DNA from: Acidobacteriota bacterium
Lineage (GTDB): Bacteria; Acidobacteriota; Vicinamibacteria; Vicinamibacterales; CAVVIG01
Assembly: GCA_003222395.1 (NCBI GenBank)
Contig: QHWB01000052.1
Coordinates: 248,001 to 312,000, forward strand
Length of the DNA: 64,000 bases
Direction of reading: 5' to 3'
In this document: positions 7,388 to 16,458 of the stretch, piece after piece
Layout of the letters: every line of letters begins with the position of its first letter
How positions within the stretch are numbered: the first letter of the stretch is position 1
The notes under the pieces: model-generated
Seen by the model: the letters and a program-made list of their open reading frames with translations, nothing else
The model's database searches: none
What the model was told of the DNA's origin: nothing
Position numbers and translations under genes: made by a program

Positions 7388-9672
7388 TGCGGATCGTCTG
7401 CGTCGGCGGCGGCCCCGGCGGTCTGTACTTCGCCGTGCTGATGAAGAAAGCGGATCCCCGACACGAGATCCGCGTCATCGAACGCAATCGCCCCGACGAT
7501 ACGTTCGGATTCGGCGTCGTGTTCTCGGATGCGACGATGGCGGCCGTCGCCGACGCCGACTCGGAGGCCTACCGCGGCATCGCCCGGCACCTCGTACACT
7601 GGGACGACATCGAGGTGCACTATCGCGGCGAGCGCATCACGTCGACCGGCCACGGCTTCAGCGGCATGAGCCGCCACACGCTGTTGCGCGTGCTGCAGGA
7701 ACAGGCGTGCGCGGCGGGCATCGACCTGCTGTTCGAACGCGAGATCACGAGCCTCGCCGAGGTTCGCGACGCCGATCTCGCCGTCGCGGCGGACGGCCTC
7801 AACAGCACCGCGCGCCGCCTGCTCGGCGATCGGATCAGGACGACGATCGATGTGCGGCCGAACCGGTTCGTCTGGCTCGGAACGACGAAGCCGTTCCCCG
7901 CCTTCACGTTCTACTTCAAGAACGACAGTCATGGCCTCTGGCGCGTGCACGCGTACCAGTACGGTCCGGAACAGTCGACGTTCATCGTCGAGTGCGGCGA
8001 GGCGACGTGGAAGGCCGCGGGCATGGACCGCGCGTCGGAGCAGCAGACGGCCGACTTTCTCGAAGGACTGTTCGCCGAGGAGCTCGACGGCCATCAGCTG
8101 ATGACGAACCGCAGCATCTGGCGGCAGTTCCCGACGGTGCGCGTCGAACCATGGTGGAGCGACCAGGTCGTCCTGCTCGGCGACGCGGCGCACACGGCGC
8201 ACTTCTCGGTCGGGTCCGGGACGCGGATGGCGATGGAAGATGCCGTCGCCTTGCGCGATTGCCTCGTGCACGACACGGATGTGCGTTCTGCCCTGCGTGC
8301 GTACGAGGCGCGGCGCCGGCCGCAGGTCGAAAGCCTGCAGCGCGCCGCACAGGCGTCGCTGCAGTGGTTCGAAGACACCGAGCGGTACATGTCGCTGGAC
8401 CCGGTGCAGTTCACCTTCTCGCTGCTGACGCGATCGCTCAGGATCACGCACGAGGATCTGCGCGTCCGCGACCCGGCATTCCTCGCGCGCGTCGACGAAT
8501 CGGTGGCTCGTGATGCGGAGCGGCAGGTCGGACGAAGCGTGGGGGCTGGACGCCGGGGGCTGCCTCCGCCGATGTTCACACCGTTCCGGCTGCGCGATCT
8601 CGTGCTGCCGAACCGCGTCGTCGTTTCACCGATGTGTCAATACGTCGCGGACGATGGAACGATCGGAGATTGGCATCTGGTGCATCTGGGAAGCCGCGCG
8701 ATGGGCGGCGCCGGGCTCGTGATGGCGGAGATGACCGATGTGTCGCGAGAGGCGCGCATCTCGCCGTGGTGCGCCGGGCTGTATCGTCCGGAGCACGCCG
8801 CCGCGTGGAAGCGGATCGTCGAGTTCGTCCATCGCGAAACGCCGGCGGCGATCGGCGTGCAGCTCGGGCACGCGGGACGAAAAGGCGCGACACAGCGGTT
8901 ATGGGAAGGCGACAACGAGCCGCTGGCGGAGGGTGGATGGCCTCTCGTCTCCGCGTCGCCGATTCCGTACTTTGCGGACCGCAGCTCCGTGCCGCGCGAG
9001 ATGACGCGCGCCGACATGAACTGCGCCATCGCCGCCTTCGCCGACGCCGCCGGTCTCGCGCGCGATGCGGGCTTCGATCTGCTCGAAGTCCACATGGCGC
9101 ACGGATATCTGCTCGCGTCGTTCATCTCGCCGCTCACGAACACGCGCGCCGACGAGTACGGCGGCTCGCTCGACAATCGCATGCGGTTCCCGCTCGAAGT
9201 CTTCGACGCGTGCCGCTCGGTGTGGCCCGACGAGAAGCCGATGAGCGTCCGCATCAGCGCGGTCGACTGGATGCCAGGCGGAATGGAGCCGGACGACGCC
9301 GTCGCGGTCGCGCGAATGCTGAAGGCACACGGCTGCGACATCGTCGACGTCTCGGCGGGACAGACGGTACCCGATCAGCGGCCGGTATACGGCCGGCTGT
9401 TCCAGACGCCGTTCGCCGATCGAATCCGCCATCAGGTCGGCATGGCGACGATGGCGGTGGGAAACATCTCTTCCTACATGGACGTGAACACGATCGTCGC
9501 GGCGGGACGCGCCGACCTGTGCGTGCTCGCCCGCGCGCACCTCTTCGATCCGTACTGGACGCGCCATGCCGCATGGATGCTCGGATACCCGCTGCCCTGG
9601 CCGGATCCCTACAAGTCGGTCGAACGCTACAACCCGCGGTTCGAGTTCCGGTTCACGGGGGACAAAACTTGA
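7387..9672 (+). CDS. Fused FAD monooxygenase / old-yellow-enzyme oxidoreductase, 2-aminobenzoyl-CoA monooxygenase/reductase type
   Basis: 761 residues with two flavin domains. Residues 1-390 are a class A FAD monooxygenase: dinucleotide fold VGGGPGGLY at the N-terminus, FSDATM, and the second FAD motif [24 protein letters not shown]. From about residue 396 ([24 protein letters not shown]) an old yellow enzyme-like TIM barrel follows, with [40 protein letters not shown] and a C-terminal [11 protein letters not shown]. This architecture is known for 2-aminobenzoyl-CoA monooxygenase/reductase and bifunctional salicylyl-CoA 5-hydroxylase/oxidoreductase. It hydroxylates and then reduces the ring of anthraniloyl-CoA. 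A GTG at 7384 is an equally possible start, one codon earlier. The neighbours favour the anthraniloyl-CoA substrate. Confidence 0.88.
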   Translation: MRIVCVGGGPGGLYFAVLMKKADPRHEIRVIERNRPDDTFGFGVVFSDATMAAVADADSEAYRGIARHLVHWDDIEVHYRGERITSTGHGFSGMSRHTLLRVLQEQACAAGIDLLFEREITSLAEVRDADLAVAADGLNSTARRLLGDRIRTTIDVRPNRFVWLGTTKPFPAFTFYFKNDSHGLWRVHAYQYGPEQSTFIVECGEATWKAAGMDRASEQQTADFLEGLFAEELDGHQLMTNRSIWRQFPTVRVEPWWSDQVVLLGDAAHTAHFSVGSGTRMAMEDAVALRDCLVHDTDVRSALRAYEARRRPQVESLQRAAQASLQWFEDTERYMSLDPVQFTFSLLTRSLRITHEDLRVRDPAFLARVDESVARDAERQVGRSVGAGRRGLPPPMFTPFRLRDLVLPNRVVVSPMCQYVADDGTIGDWHLVHLGSRAMGGAGLVMAEMTDVSREARISPWCAGLYRPEHAAAWKRIVEFVHRETPAAIGVQLGHAGRKGATQRLWEGDNEPLAEGGWPLVSASPIPYFADRSSVPREMTRADMNCAIAAFADAAGLARDAGFDLLEVHMAHGYLLASFISPLTNTRADEYGGSLDNRMRFPLEVFDACRSVWPDEKPMSVRISAVDWMPGGMEPDDAVAVARMLKAHGCDIVDVSAGQTVPDQRPVYGRLFQTPFADRIRHQVGMATMAVGNISSYMDVNTIVAAGRADLCVLARAHLFDPYWTRHAAWMLGYPLPWPDPYKSVERYNPRFEFRFTGDKT

Positions 9673-9846
9673 AATTGCTGATTTCAGATTGCTGATTTCA
9701 GATTGATTTCAGATTGTCGATTGCAGATTGTCGATTTCAGATTGCAAAATCGATTTTCCGGACCAGGCAATCGGCAATCCATCGACAATCAATCAACAGT
9801 CAATCAGCAATCAATCAGCAATCTGCAATCAGAAATCTGAAATCTC
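9673..9846. repeat. AT-rich inverted repeat made of tandem short units
   Basis: The whole gap between the flavoenzyme stop and the dioxygenase start is a low-GC block in an otherwise GC-rich region. The left half repeats units like gatttcagattg(ct) and gattgtcg; the right half (about 9765-9846) holds their reverse complements, such as caatcagcaatc and gaaatctgaaatc. The two halves could fold into one long imperfect hairpin around 9750. The right arm ends on the start codon of the next gene, where no Shine-Dalgarno sequence is seen. A second block of similar build but different unit lies at 32678-32841. Confidence 0.75.
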
Positions 9847-10638
9847 ATGACAGATCCCGCCGTCACCTACAGCAGCTACCTGAAGATTGACGATCTGCTG
9901 TCGCTGCAGCAGCCGCGCTCGGAGGGGCCCGAGCCCGACGAGATGCTGTTCATCGTCATTCACCAGGTGTACGAGCTGTGGTTCAAAGAACTGCTGCACG
10001 AGTTCGATCGCGTCCGGCGGCTGCTCGAAGACGACGAGCCGCATCGGGCGCAGCACACGCTGAAGCGCATCCTCACGATCCTGAAAGTGATGGTCGCGCA
10101 GCTCGACATCCTGGAGACGATGACGCCGCTCGAGTTCTTCAGCTTCCGCCAGCGGCTCGAGGCCGCGAGCGGCTTTCAGTCCGATCAGTTCCGGCAGATC
10201 GAGTTTCTGCTCGGCGAGAAATCAGAACGTGCGATCCGGCGCTTTCCCGAGGGCAGCCGCGCGTCGGTCGCGCTGCGGCGGCGCTATCAGGAGCCGACGC
10301 TCTGGGATGCCTTCCTGCGCTACCTGTCGCGCGAGGGGTACCAAGTACCGGAGGCGCTCCTCACGCGCGACGTCGTCGCACCAGTGGAGGCGTCGGCCGA
10401 CCTGCAGCGGATGCTCGTGGAGATCTATCGCCGCGACACGAAAAACGCGGAGCTGTGCGAGCGGCTCGTCGATCTCGACGAGGGCATCCAGGAGTGGCGC
10501 TACCGGCACGTGAAGATGGTGGAACGAACGATTGGCGCCAAGCCCGGAACCGGCGGCTCGAGCGGCGCAGCGTATCTCCGCGAAACCATCGGTCGTCCTG
10601 CATTCCCGGATCTGTGGGAGATCCGATCGCAGTTGTGA
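9847..10638 (+). CDS. kynA: Tryptophan 2,3-dioxygenase
   Basis: 263 residues, a cytosolic haem enzyme that opens the indole ring of tryptophan to N-formylkynurenine. Signatures are TYSSYLKIDDLLSLQ, EMLFIVIHQVYELWFKELLHE (with the active-site region and aromatic residues), and MTPLEFFSFRQRLEAASGFQS. WRYRHVKMVERTIGAKPGTGGSSG near the C-terminus contains the proximal haem histidine and the GTGGS substrate loop. Length fits bacterial members of about 260-290 residues. The AUG directly follows the long inverted repeat without a clear ribosome site. It feeds kynureninase, 60 bases downstream. Confidence 0.95.
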   Translation: MTDPAVTYSSYLKIDDLLSLQQPRSEGPEPDEMLFIVIHQVYELWFKELLHEFDRVRRLLEDDEPHRAQHTLKRILTILKVMVAQLDILETMTPLEFFSFRQRLEAASGFQSDQFRQIEFLLGEKSERAIRRFPEGSRASVALRRRYQEPTLWDAFLRYLSREGYQVPEALLTRDVVAPVEASADLQRMLVEIYRRDTKNAELCERLVDLDEGIQEWRYRHVKMVERTIGAKPGTGGSSGAAYLRETIGRPAFPDLWEIRSQL

Positions 10639-10698
10639 GCGTGAGCAGATCAAGAGTGCGTTTCAAATCATGTAGCGCAGCCTTTAGTTGGCAACCAC

Positions 10699-11856
10699 AT
10701 GCCATTGGCTGATTACTACTCGCGCTTCCGCGTCGCGGAGCGTCTTCTCCTCACCGGCCACTCGCATCAGGCGTGGCCCGACGTGTCGTTCGACGCGCAG
10801 GAACGAGCGTGGCTCGATGCGGCGGAGATGGTCGACGACAAATGGGAACGCGCGCGGGAGCAGGCGGCGCGGGTGCAGACCGGCTTTCGCCGGCTGCTGG
10901 CCGATCCTGACGGCGACATCGCGCTCGGGCAGAACACGCACGAACTGGTGACGCGTCTGTTGTCCGCGCTCCCGCTCGGCCGGCGGCCCAGGCTGATCAC
11001 GTCGGACGGCGAGTTCCACACGATTCGGCGCCAGCTCGATCGACTTGCGGAGGAAGGGCTCGCGGTCGTGAAGGTCAGCGCGCGGCCCGCCGATACGCTC
11101 GCGGATCGCATGGCGGCCGCCGTCGACGACCGTACGGCGTGCGTGCTCGTGTCGTCAGTGCTGTTCGAGACGGCCGAGATCGTTCCCGACCTCGACGTCG
11201 TGGCGCGCGCGTGCGATCGACATGGCGTGACGCTGCTCGTCGATGCGTACCATCACTTGAACGTGGTGCCGTTCGATATCCGACGGTTGGGCCTGGAGAA
11301 CGCGTTCGTCACCGGCGGCGGCTATAAGTACTGTCAGCTCGGCGAGGGAAATTGTTTTCTGCGCGTGCCGCCAGGCTGCCATCTTCGTCCGGTCCTCACC
11401 GGCTGGTTCAGCGAGTTCGCCGACCTCGAGCAAGGCGGTGCGCGCGATCGCGTCGAGTACGGCGGCGGCGCGGCGCGCTTCGCGGGCGCGACCTACGATC
11501 CGGCGCCGCACTACCGCGGCGCCGCGGTGTTTGCATTTCACGTCGACCAGGAACTGACGGCCGAGCGGCTGCGGGCGATCAACCAGCGGCAGGTCGGGCT
11601 GCTGAAAGGCGCGTTCGAGTCGCTGGACCTCGATCCGTCCGTTGCGCGGGTCGAGCCGATGGCCGGCGATCGGCGTGCAGGATTTCTCGCGCTGCGGTCG
11701 CCGCGAGCGGGCGAGCTGTCGGCCGCGCTGCGCGGCCGCGGTGTGTTGACCGACTTCCGCGGCGACGTGTTGCGCCTTGGACCCGCGCCGTACTTGAGCG
11801 ACGACCAGCTGCGCGAAGCAGTCAAGGCACTTGAATCGGTCAGCGTCGTGCGGTGA
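10699..11856 (+). CDS. Kynureninase-like PLP enzyme, second copy
   Basis: 385 residues of the fold-type I PLP class, clearly different from the kynureninase-like gene at 1.0 kb. TGHSHQAWPDVS at the N-terminus and LLVDAYHHLNVVPFDI before the PLP site fit bacterial kynureninase-like proteins. The lysine is expected at K210 in GGGYKYCQLGEGN. It follows tryptophan 2,3-dioxygenase by 60 bases on the same strand and is the best candidate for the step that yields anthranilate. The gap holds a copy of the gtagcgcagccttt repeat. The last 17 bases overlap the convergent YceI gene. Whether the two enzymes are redundant or act on kynurenine and a modified kynurenine is open. Confidence 0.83.
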   Translation: MPLADYYSRFRVAERLLLTGHSHQAWPDVSFDAQERAWLDAAEMVDDKWERAREQAARVQTGFRRLLADPDGDIALGQNTHELVTRLLSALPLGRRPRLITSDGEFHTIRRQLDRLAEEGLAVVKVSARPADTLADRMAAAVDDRTACVLVSSVLFETAEIVPDLDVVARACDRHGVTLLVDAYHHLNVVPFDIRRLGLENAFVTGGGYKYCQLGEGNCFLRVPPGCHLRPVLTGWFSEFADLEQGGARDRVEYGGGAARFAGATYDPAPHYRGAAVFAFHVDQELTAERLRAINQRQVGLLKGAFESLDLDPSVARVEPMAGDRRAGFLALRSPRAGELSAALRGRGVLTDFRGDVLRLGPAPYLSDDQLREAVKALESVSVVR

Positions 11857-12472
11857 TCGAAAATGCGATGTCGAGCGCGTCCTTCACCGCGACGACGCCG
11901 CCGATCGAAATCGGTTTGATGCCGAACGCCGTCTGTTTGATTGCAAAGCGACCGTTGGCGGTCAACTCCCGACCGCGGAGCTCCACGCGGACAGGCGCCG
12001 TGACGGGCTGGGTCGTGTCCCGAATCGTGAGCCGGCCGGCTACGACAATGTCGAGCATCGCCCCGTCGCGACGTTTCGTCGTCACGCCGGCGCTCTCGAA
12101 CGTGATGCGCGGATAACGTGCGACATCGAGCACCTTGTCGCTCTCCATCGCCTGTTGCACCTTCGGTCGATCGTCGGGTGGCTCGTTGGCGCCGGTGACC
12201 TTCAGCGCCGACGCCGCGATGACGATCCGGATCTGCGAACGAGACGGATCGTCGGAATCGAGCTCGACGGCGCCGCTCTCGATCGGGCCGCTGACTTCGT
12301 GCGTGTGGCCGGCGATGAAACTGAACGCGCCGGCTTTACCAACCGCAATCGTGACGCGGCTTCTCGCCGCATCGACGCGATATGCCTCGGTCGCGGCGTC
12401 CGCCGGAACGGACCCGGGCCTCGTGACGAATGCGAACGCCACCGCGATCACCGGTCGCGCGGTCACCGACAT
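11840..12472 (-). CDS. YceI family periplasmic protein
   Basis: 210 residues. An N-terminal hydrophobic stretch (VIAVAFAFVTRPGSVPADA) acts as signal peptide. The YceI lipocalin-like barrel follows: YRVDAARSRVTIAVGKAGAFSFIAGHTHEVSG, then ALKVTG..., VARYPRITFESAGV and FAIKQTAFGIKPISIGGVVAVKDALDIAFSI at the end. YceI proteins bind polyisoprenoid lipids and are often near respiratory or stress genes. The ATG at 12472 has AAAGG upstream; a longer frame begins within a CACGAAA-type repeat. The 3' end overlaps the convergent kynureninase-like gene by 17 bases. Function here is not known. Confidence 0.85.
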   Translation of the reverse strand: MSVTARPVIAVAFAFVTRPGSVPADAATEAYRVDAARSRVTIAVGKAGAFSFIAGHTHEVSGPIESGAVELDSDDPSRSQIRIVIAASALKVTGANEPPDDRPKVQQAMESDKVLDVARYPRITFESAGVTTKRRDGAMLDIVVAGRLTIRDTTQPVTAPVRVELRGRELTANGRFAIKQTAFGIKPISIGGVVAVKDALDIAFSITARR

Positions 12473-12520
12473 AGTTGACCTTTTCGTCGTTTCGTGACTT
12501 TCGTGGCAGCGCATCGTGGT

Positions 12521-13684
12521 CTATTTCTTTTCGAGCCGCGCCGCGATCGCGCCGGCGATGGCGTGCGCGCCGCGCGCGTTCGGATGCCGGTCCCACCGCA
12601 AATGCCACTCCGGATCGATCTCGACCAACACGGACGGCACGCCGGCTTCATCGACGATCCGGTGCCGCAGGACCCGCTCGGACGGCGCTTCAGGACCCAG
12701 CTGCGGAATGACGACCAGCGGCTGCGCTCCACGCGCGCGCGCGAGCTCGACGGTCGCGCGAAGCACCTCGCGCGTCACCTGAATGCCTTGGCGAACCGTC
12801 GCATCGGTGCGATACGGCACGAGCAGACCGGCCAGCGCCGCGAGCCGCGACGCGTGTTCCGCTGGCAGCCACACCAGTCCCGGACCGAGATGCGGTCGGT
12901 CGTCGTCGAGATTGCGGCCGAACAGCGCGGTCATGAACAGCGTCACGATTGCAACCGGCTGTCGAAAGCGAGGCAGCTCTGTCTCGAGCCTCAGGTACGC
13001 CTGGTCGGTACTGTACCCGTGGACCGCAAGGTTTGCGGTCTGGATGCCGAGCATCGCGCCGACCTGGGCCGGCACCGTTTCGTCCCACGCCAATCCCTCG
13101 CCAAACATCACCGACTCGCCGGTGAACAGGAGCGTCGGCCGCGCCGGATCGACCGGTTCGTCGAGACGCCGGACGCGATATCCCGCGGGATCGATCGCGT
13201 ATTCGATGGTACGTCCGCCGATGACGCTGTAGCCGGTGCGTGCGGGGTCCAGCACCCAGCCCAGTCGCGGATCGGGACGGCGGCGCGGCTCTTCCTCGGG
13301 CAACAGCCATTCGGTCGGCCGGAGATCCACGCCGCGGATGACCAGTTCGCTCGCGCCGAGCGCCAGGACGGCGGCGATGCCGATGCCAGCGAAAAGACCA
13401 GGCTTCGTTCCGACAACCCGCCCGATCGGCCGGCGCGCGAGAAGCGCGAGCGAAACGCCGGTGGCACCAACGGCCAGGCGCACGAACGTCTCCAGCCGGA
13501 CGTACCAGTCACGAGGCATGAAGAAAGACGGGAGGAAATGTCGATCGAGCCAGGACTGGTTCGCCGCGACGGCGCACAGGACGAGCGCCGCGCCGACGAT
13601 CGTCGTCGCGATTTCTACCGTGAAACGACCGAGCGAGGACCGGGACGAGGCGATGCCGTCATTTCGAAACACGAACGGATTCAC
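12521..13684 (-). CDS. SGNH/GDSL-type hydrolase with N-terminal membrane segments
   Basis: 387 residues. Three hydrophobic stretches (about residues 22-40, 65-82 and 93-113) precede a soluble domain. The domain carries FTGESVMFGEGL, the block I GxS motif with its serine, an AVHGYSTDQAY block, and a C-terminal DRHPNARGAHAIA, where the Asp-His pair completes the catalytic triad. Such proteins act as esterases or acetyl hydrolases on glycans at the cell envelope. It is divergent from the ferritin-like gene by 29 bases. SGNH hydrolases recur beside carbamoyltransferase/DUF5989 genes in polysaccharide loci, which fits the genes that follow here. The precise substrate is unknown. Confidence 0.75.
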   Translation of the reverse strand: MNPFVFRNDGIASSRSSLGRFTVEIATTIVGAALVLCAVAANQSWLDRHFLPSFFMPRDWYVRLETFVRLAVGATGVSLALLARRPIGRVVGTKPGLFAGIGIAAVLALGASELVIRGVDLRPTEWLLPEEEPRRRPDPRLGWVLDPARTGYSVIGGRTIEYAIDPAGYRVRRLDEPVDPARPTLLFTGESVMFGEGLAWDETVPAQVGAMLGIQTANLAVHGYSTDQAYLRLETELPRFRQPVAIVTLFMTALFGRNLDDDRPHLGPGLVWLPAEHASRLAALAGLLVPYRTDATVRQGIQVTREVLRATVELARARGAQPLVVIPQLGPEAPSERVLRHRIVDEAGVPSVLVEIDPEWHLRWDRHPNARGAHAIAGAIAARLEKK

Positions 13685-13694
13685 AACTTCACAC

Positions 13695-13700
13695 TATGCT
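13695..13700 (+). promoter_or_regulatory. Putative -10 box for the ferritin-like gene
   Basis: TATGCT lies 13 bases before the ATG at 13714. It contains the upstream in-frame ATG at 13696, which makes that codon an unlikely start. No clear -35 is seen. Confidence 0.4.
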
Positions 13701-13713
13701 AGTCTCGCGAGTC

Positions 13714-14469
13714 ATGATGGCTGCAGTGAAACGAGGAGCGCCGCTCGACCGGATCATGCGGCCGATTCATCGATGGGTGTGGGGCGACGCCGACCGGCGC
13801 CTGCGCAAGCTGCTCGCGTTCGCCGAAGTAGAAACCGACGGCGGACGCGATATCCTGCGCGCCGCCGAAGTCACCCCGGATCCGCTGCTGCGGCGGCTCT
13901 ATCTCGAGCATGCGATCGACGAGCTGCATCACGGCGATCTGTTTCGTCAGCGCAGCCTCGCCCTCCTTCGGGCGCGGCAAAACCATCGCCGGGTTCTGCC
14001 CGACGGAAACCCGCTTCCCGGCGGCCACGGCCTCGACGATCTCCGCATCGACGGCGAACCCGATCATCGCCTTCTCGCGTTCCTGCACGTCGCAGAGAAA
14101 GCCGCCGCCGGCCGTTTCGCGATCTATCGCGAGATGGTCGACGACGATCCCGAGACGCGCGCGATCTTGGAACAGATCCTGCGCGACGAAGTGTTCCACA
14201 TGAACTACACGTACACGCAGCTCGCGCGCGTGTCTCCACAGGGCTACCGGCGCCACGTCTGGCATGCGCGCGCGAAACGGCTCTGGAATCGCTATCTGCG
14301 TCTCGCCGCAGCGATCGCCGCGGTGATCGGCAGCGCGATCCTGACAATCATCTATTTTGTGGTACTCCCGCCGTTCGCGTGGCTGGCCAGGCGCGCCGAG
14401 CGGCGGGAGCCGACCGGATGGACGCCCATCCCGCGCGACCGGCACGAATCGCCGAGGAGGCAGTACTGA
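13714..14469 (+). CDS. Ferritin-like di-iron protein with C-terminal membrane anchor
   Basis: 251 residues from the ATG at 13714. The earlier in-frame ATG at 13696 sits inside a likely -10 box. Helix motifs expected for a di-iron four-helix bundle are seen: AFAEVETDGGRDIL, EHAIDELHHGDLF (ExxH-like), EKAAAGRFAIYREMV and EQILRDEVFHMNYTYTQL (DExxH). A single hydrophobic segment follows at about LAAAIAAVIGSAILTIIYFVVLPPF, then a basic, proline-rich tail, so the bundle is probably tethered to the membrane. It is one base from the carbamoyltransferase start and probably co-transcribed. A role as hydroxylase or desaturase for a surface molecule is possible, but storage or oxidase roles are not excluded. 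Confidence 0.75.
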   Translation: MMAAVKRGAPLDRIMRPIHRWVWGDADRRLRKLLAFAEVETDGGRDILRAAEVTPDPLLRRLYLEHAIDELHHGDLFRQRSLALLRARQNHRRVLPDGNPLPGGHGLDDLRIDGEPDHRLLAFLHVAEKAAAGRFAIYREMVDDDPETRAILEQILRDEVFHMNYTYTQLARVSPQGYRRHVWHARAKRLWNRYLRLAAAIAAVIGSAILTIIYFVVLPPFAWLARRAERREPTGWTPIPRDRHESPRRQY

Positions 14470-14470
14470 C

Positions 14471-16282
14471 GTGAAGATCCTCGGCATCTCGGCGCACTAT
14501 CACGATTCCGCCGCGGCGCTCGTCGTCGACGGCGTGCCCGTCTGCGCGGTTCAGGAAGAGCGGCTGTCGCGGCGCAAGAACGACGCGTCGTTTCCGGTAA
14601 ACGCCATCGACTGGTGCCTCGAGCGCGCCGGGATCGATCCGGCGGATCTCGATGCCATCGTCTTCTACGAGCGCAGCATGCTGAAGTTCGAGCGGATTCT
14701 CACGTGCACGCTGCGTGCGTTCCCTCGATCGTGGCGATCGTTTCCGAATGCGATCAACAACACGCTCGGCGAGAAGGTCTGGGTGCGCGGCATCATCTCG
14801 TCTCACCTCGGGGTGCCGCGCCGGAAGATCTTCTTCACCGATCACCATGCGTCGCATGCGGCGGCCGCGTTCGTGACGGCGCCGACCCTCCGCGCGGCCA
14901 TCCTCACGGCTGACGGCGTCGGCGAGTGGGCCACGCTCACGGTCGGCCGCGGCGAGCGCCGCGCCGACGGCAGCACCGACATCGCTCTCGACCGCGAGAT
15001 CCGGTTCCCGCATTCGCTCGGGATGCTGTATTCCACGTTCACCGCGTACCTCGGTTTTGCGGTCAACGAGGACGAGTTCAAGGTGATGGGGCTCGCCGCC
15101 TACGGGCGGCCCGTCATGGCGGACCACGTCCGGAAGTTGATCCGGCCGACCGCGGACGGCGCGTTCGCGCTGGCGCCGGAGTACTTCGAGTTCCAGACGA
15201 CGGCGAGTCGATCGTATTCCTCGAAGTTCGTCGATCTGTTCGGACCGCCGCGCAACGCGTACGATCCGATCGATCTGCAGTCCTCGGAGGGGCAGCGCTT
15301 CGCCGACTGCGCGGCGAGCGTGCAGCGGGTGCTCGAGGACACGCTGCTGGACATCGCGCGGCGGCTCCGCCATGAGAGCGGTCTGCCGGATCTGTGTTTC
15401 GCCGGCGGCGTGGCGCTGAACGGCGTCGCGAACGCGCGGATCCTGGCCGAGTCCGGGTTCGAGCGCGTGTTCGTTCCGCCGGCGCCCGGCGATGCCGGTT
15501 GCGCGCTGGGTGCGGCGCTGTACGCCGATCGCATCTACTTCCGCAACCCGGATCGAAACGTTCCCGATCATCCGTTCTGGGGTCCCGCCGCCGACGCGGA
15601 CGAGCTCGCGCGCGCCGCGCGCGACGACAGCCAGCTCGTCGAGACGCTCGACGACGGCTCGCTCATCGAGCGCGTCGCCGACGAGCTCGCCGACGGGCGC
15701 ATCGTCGGCTGGATGGACGGCGCCTGCGAATTCGGGCCGCGGGCGCTCGGGCATCGCAGCATTCTGGCCGCGCCGCACGCGCGTGAGATGCGCGACCGGA
15801 TCAATCGCGACATCAAGTGCCGCGAAGAGTTCCGTCCGTTCGCGCCGGTCGTGCCGATCGAGGCGCTGGATCGCTTTTTCGACGTGCCGTCCGGCGGCGC
15901 GCGGCTGGCGCGCTTCATGTCGGGCGTCTTTCCGGTTCGGGACGAGTGGCGATCGCGGCTCGCCGCCGTCACGCACGTCGACGGGTCGGCGCGCGTCCAG
16001 GCGCTCGAACGCGAGATGGCGCCGCGGCTGCACGCGCTGCTCGACGCGTACGGCCGCCGCACCGGCATCCCGGTGCTGCTCAACACCTCGTTCAATGTCG
16101 CCGGAGAGCCGATCGTCACGCGTGTGCTGGAGGGATATACGACATTCCGCCGCTGCGGCCTCGACGTGCTCGTCGCCGGATCGACGTTGTTGATGAAGCG
16201 CGCGGCGGCGCCGGCCGCAAAGCCGCTGAAGGAGGACGAACAATGGTCGTCAGAAAGCGCAGCGGGATCCGGCGCCGTCTGA
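14471..16282 (+). CDS. Carbamoyltransferase (NodU/CmcH family)
   Basis: 603 residues from GTG 14471. The N-terminal ASKHA-like domain has MKILGISAHYHDSAAALV, TDHHASHAAAAFVTAP, LTADGVGEWATL and the NEDEFKVMGLAAYG motif. LCFAGGVALNGVANARIL and the C-terminal region GPRALGHRSILAAPHAREMRDRIN, FRPFAPVV and VLLNTSFNVAGEPIV are typical of the YrdC-like/Kae1-like carbamoyltransferases that move a carbamoyl group from carbamoyl phosphate onto sugars or antibiotics. The 3' end overlaps the DUF5989 gene by 40 bases in another frame. In many genomes this pair is found with SGNH hydrolase genes. A carbamoylated cell-surface glycan is the likely product, by inference. Confidence 0.92.
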   Translation: MKILGISAHYHDSAAALVVDGVPVCAVQEERLSRRKNDASFPVNAIDWCLERAGIDPADLDAIVFYERSMLKFERILTCTLRAFPRSWRSFPNAINNTLGEKVWVRGIISSHLGVPRRKIFFTDHHASHAAAAFVTAPTLRAAILTADGVGEWATLTVGRGERRADGSTDIALDREIRFPHSLGMLYSTFTAYLGFAVNEDEFKVMGLAAYGRPVMADHVRKLIRPTADGAFALAPEYFEFQTTASRSYSSKFVDLFGPPRNAYDPIDLQSSEGQRFADCAASVQRVLEDTLLDIARRLRHESGLPDLCFAGGVALNGVANARILAESGFERVFVPPAPGDAGCALGAALYADRIYFRNPDRNVPDHPFWGPAADADELARAARDDSQLVETLDDGSLIERVADELADGRIVGWMDGACEFGPRALGHRSILAAPHAREMRDRINRDIKCREEFRPFAPVVPIEALDRFFDVPSGGARLARFMSGVFPVRDEWRSRLAAVTHVDGSARVQALEREMAPRLHALLDAYGRRTGIPVLLNTSFNVAGEPIVTRVLEGYTTFRRCGLDVLVAGSTLLMKRAAAPAAKPLKEDEQWSSESAAGSGAV

Positions 16283-16458
16283 TCATGCTCGCGAGCGCCG
16301 GCGGGTCGATCGCCGATCTCGCCTACGGATTGTGGCACGGCGACTCCGGAAAGCGCTGGCTCGTGCCGCTCGCCGTGTTCCTCTGCCTGTTCGGGCTGAT
16401 TCTGATTCTGGCCACGACCGTCGAGGCGCTCGCGCCGTTCATCTACGCCATCTTCTGA
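16243..16458 (+). CDS. DUF5989 family small membrane protein
   Basis: 71 residues. A basic N-terminus (VVRKRSGIRRRL) is followed by ASAGGSIADLAYGLWHGDSGKRWLVPLAVFLCLFGLILILATTVEALAPFIYAIF in outline: an amphipathic stretch and one strong transmembrane helix. The layout and the WLVPL...LLILL...APFIY pattern fit DUF5989, a family almost always found beside NodU-type carbamoyltransferases. The ATG at 16243 has AAGGAGG about 7 bases upstream, although it lies inside the previous gene. Its stop overlaps the methyltransferase start (TGATG). Function is unknown; it may anchor or assist the carbamoyltransferase at the membrane. Confidence 0.82.
   Translation: MVVRKRSGIRRRLIMLASAGGSIADLAYGLWHGDSGKRWLVPLAVFLCLFGLILILATTVEALAPFIYAIF

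Noticed and set aside
9673-9846. Riboswitch or T-box/trp leader for the dioxygenase
   Set aside because: The repeats are simple tandem units; no specifier loop, leader peptide rich in Trp or terminator U-tract is seen.
11839-12497. Plus-strand frames opposite the YceI gene
   Set aside because: Low-complexity antisense translation; the YceI signature on the minus strand is clear.
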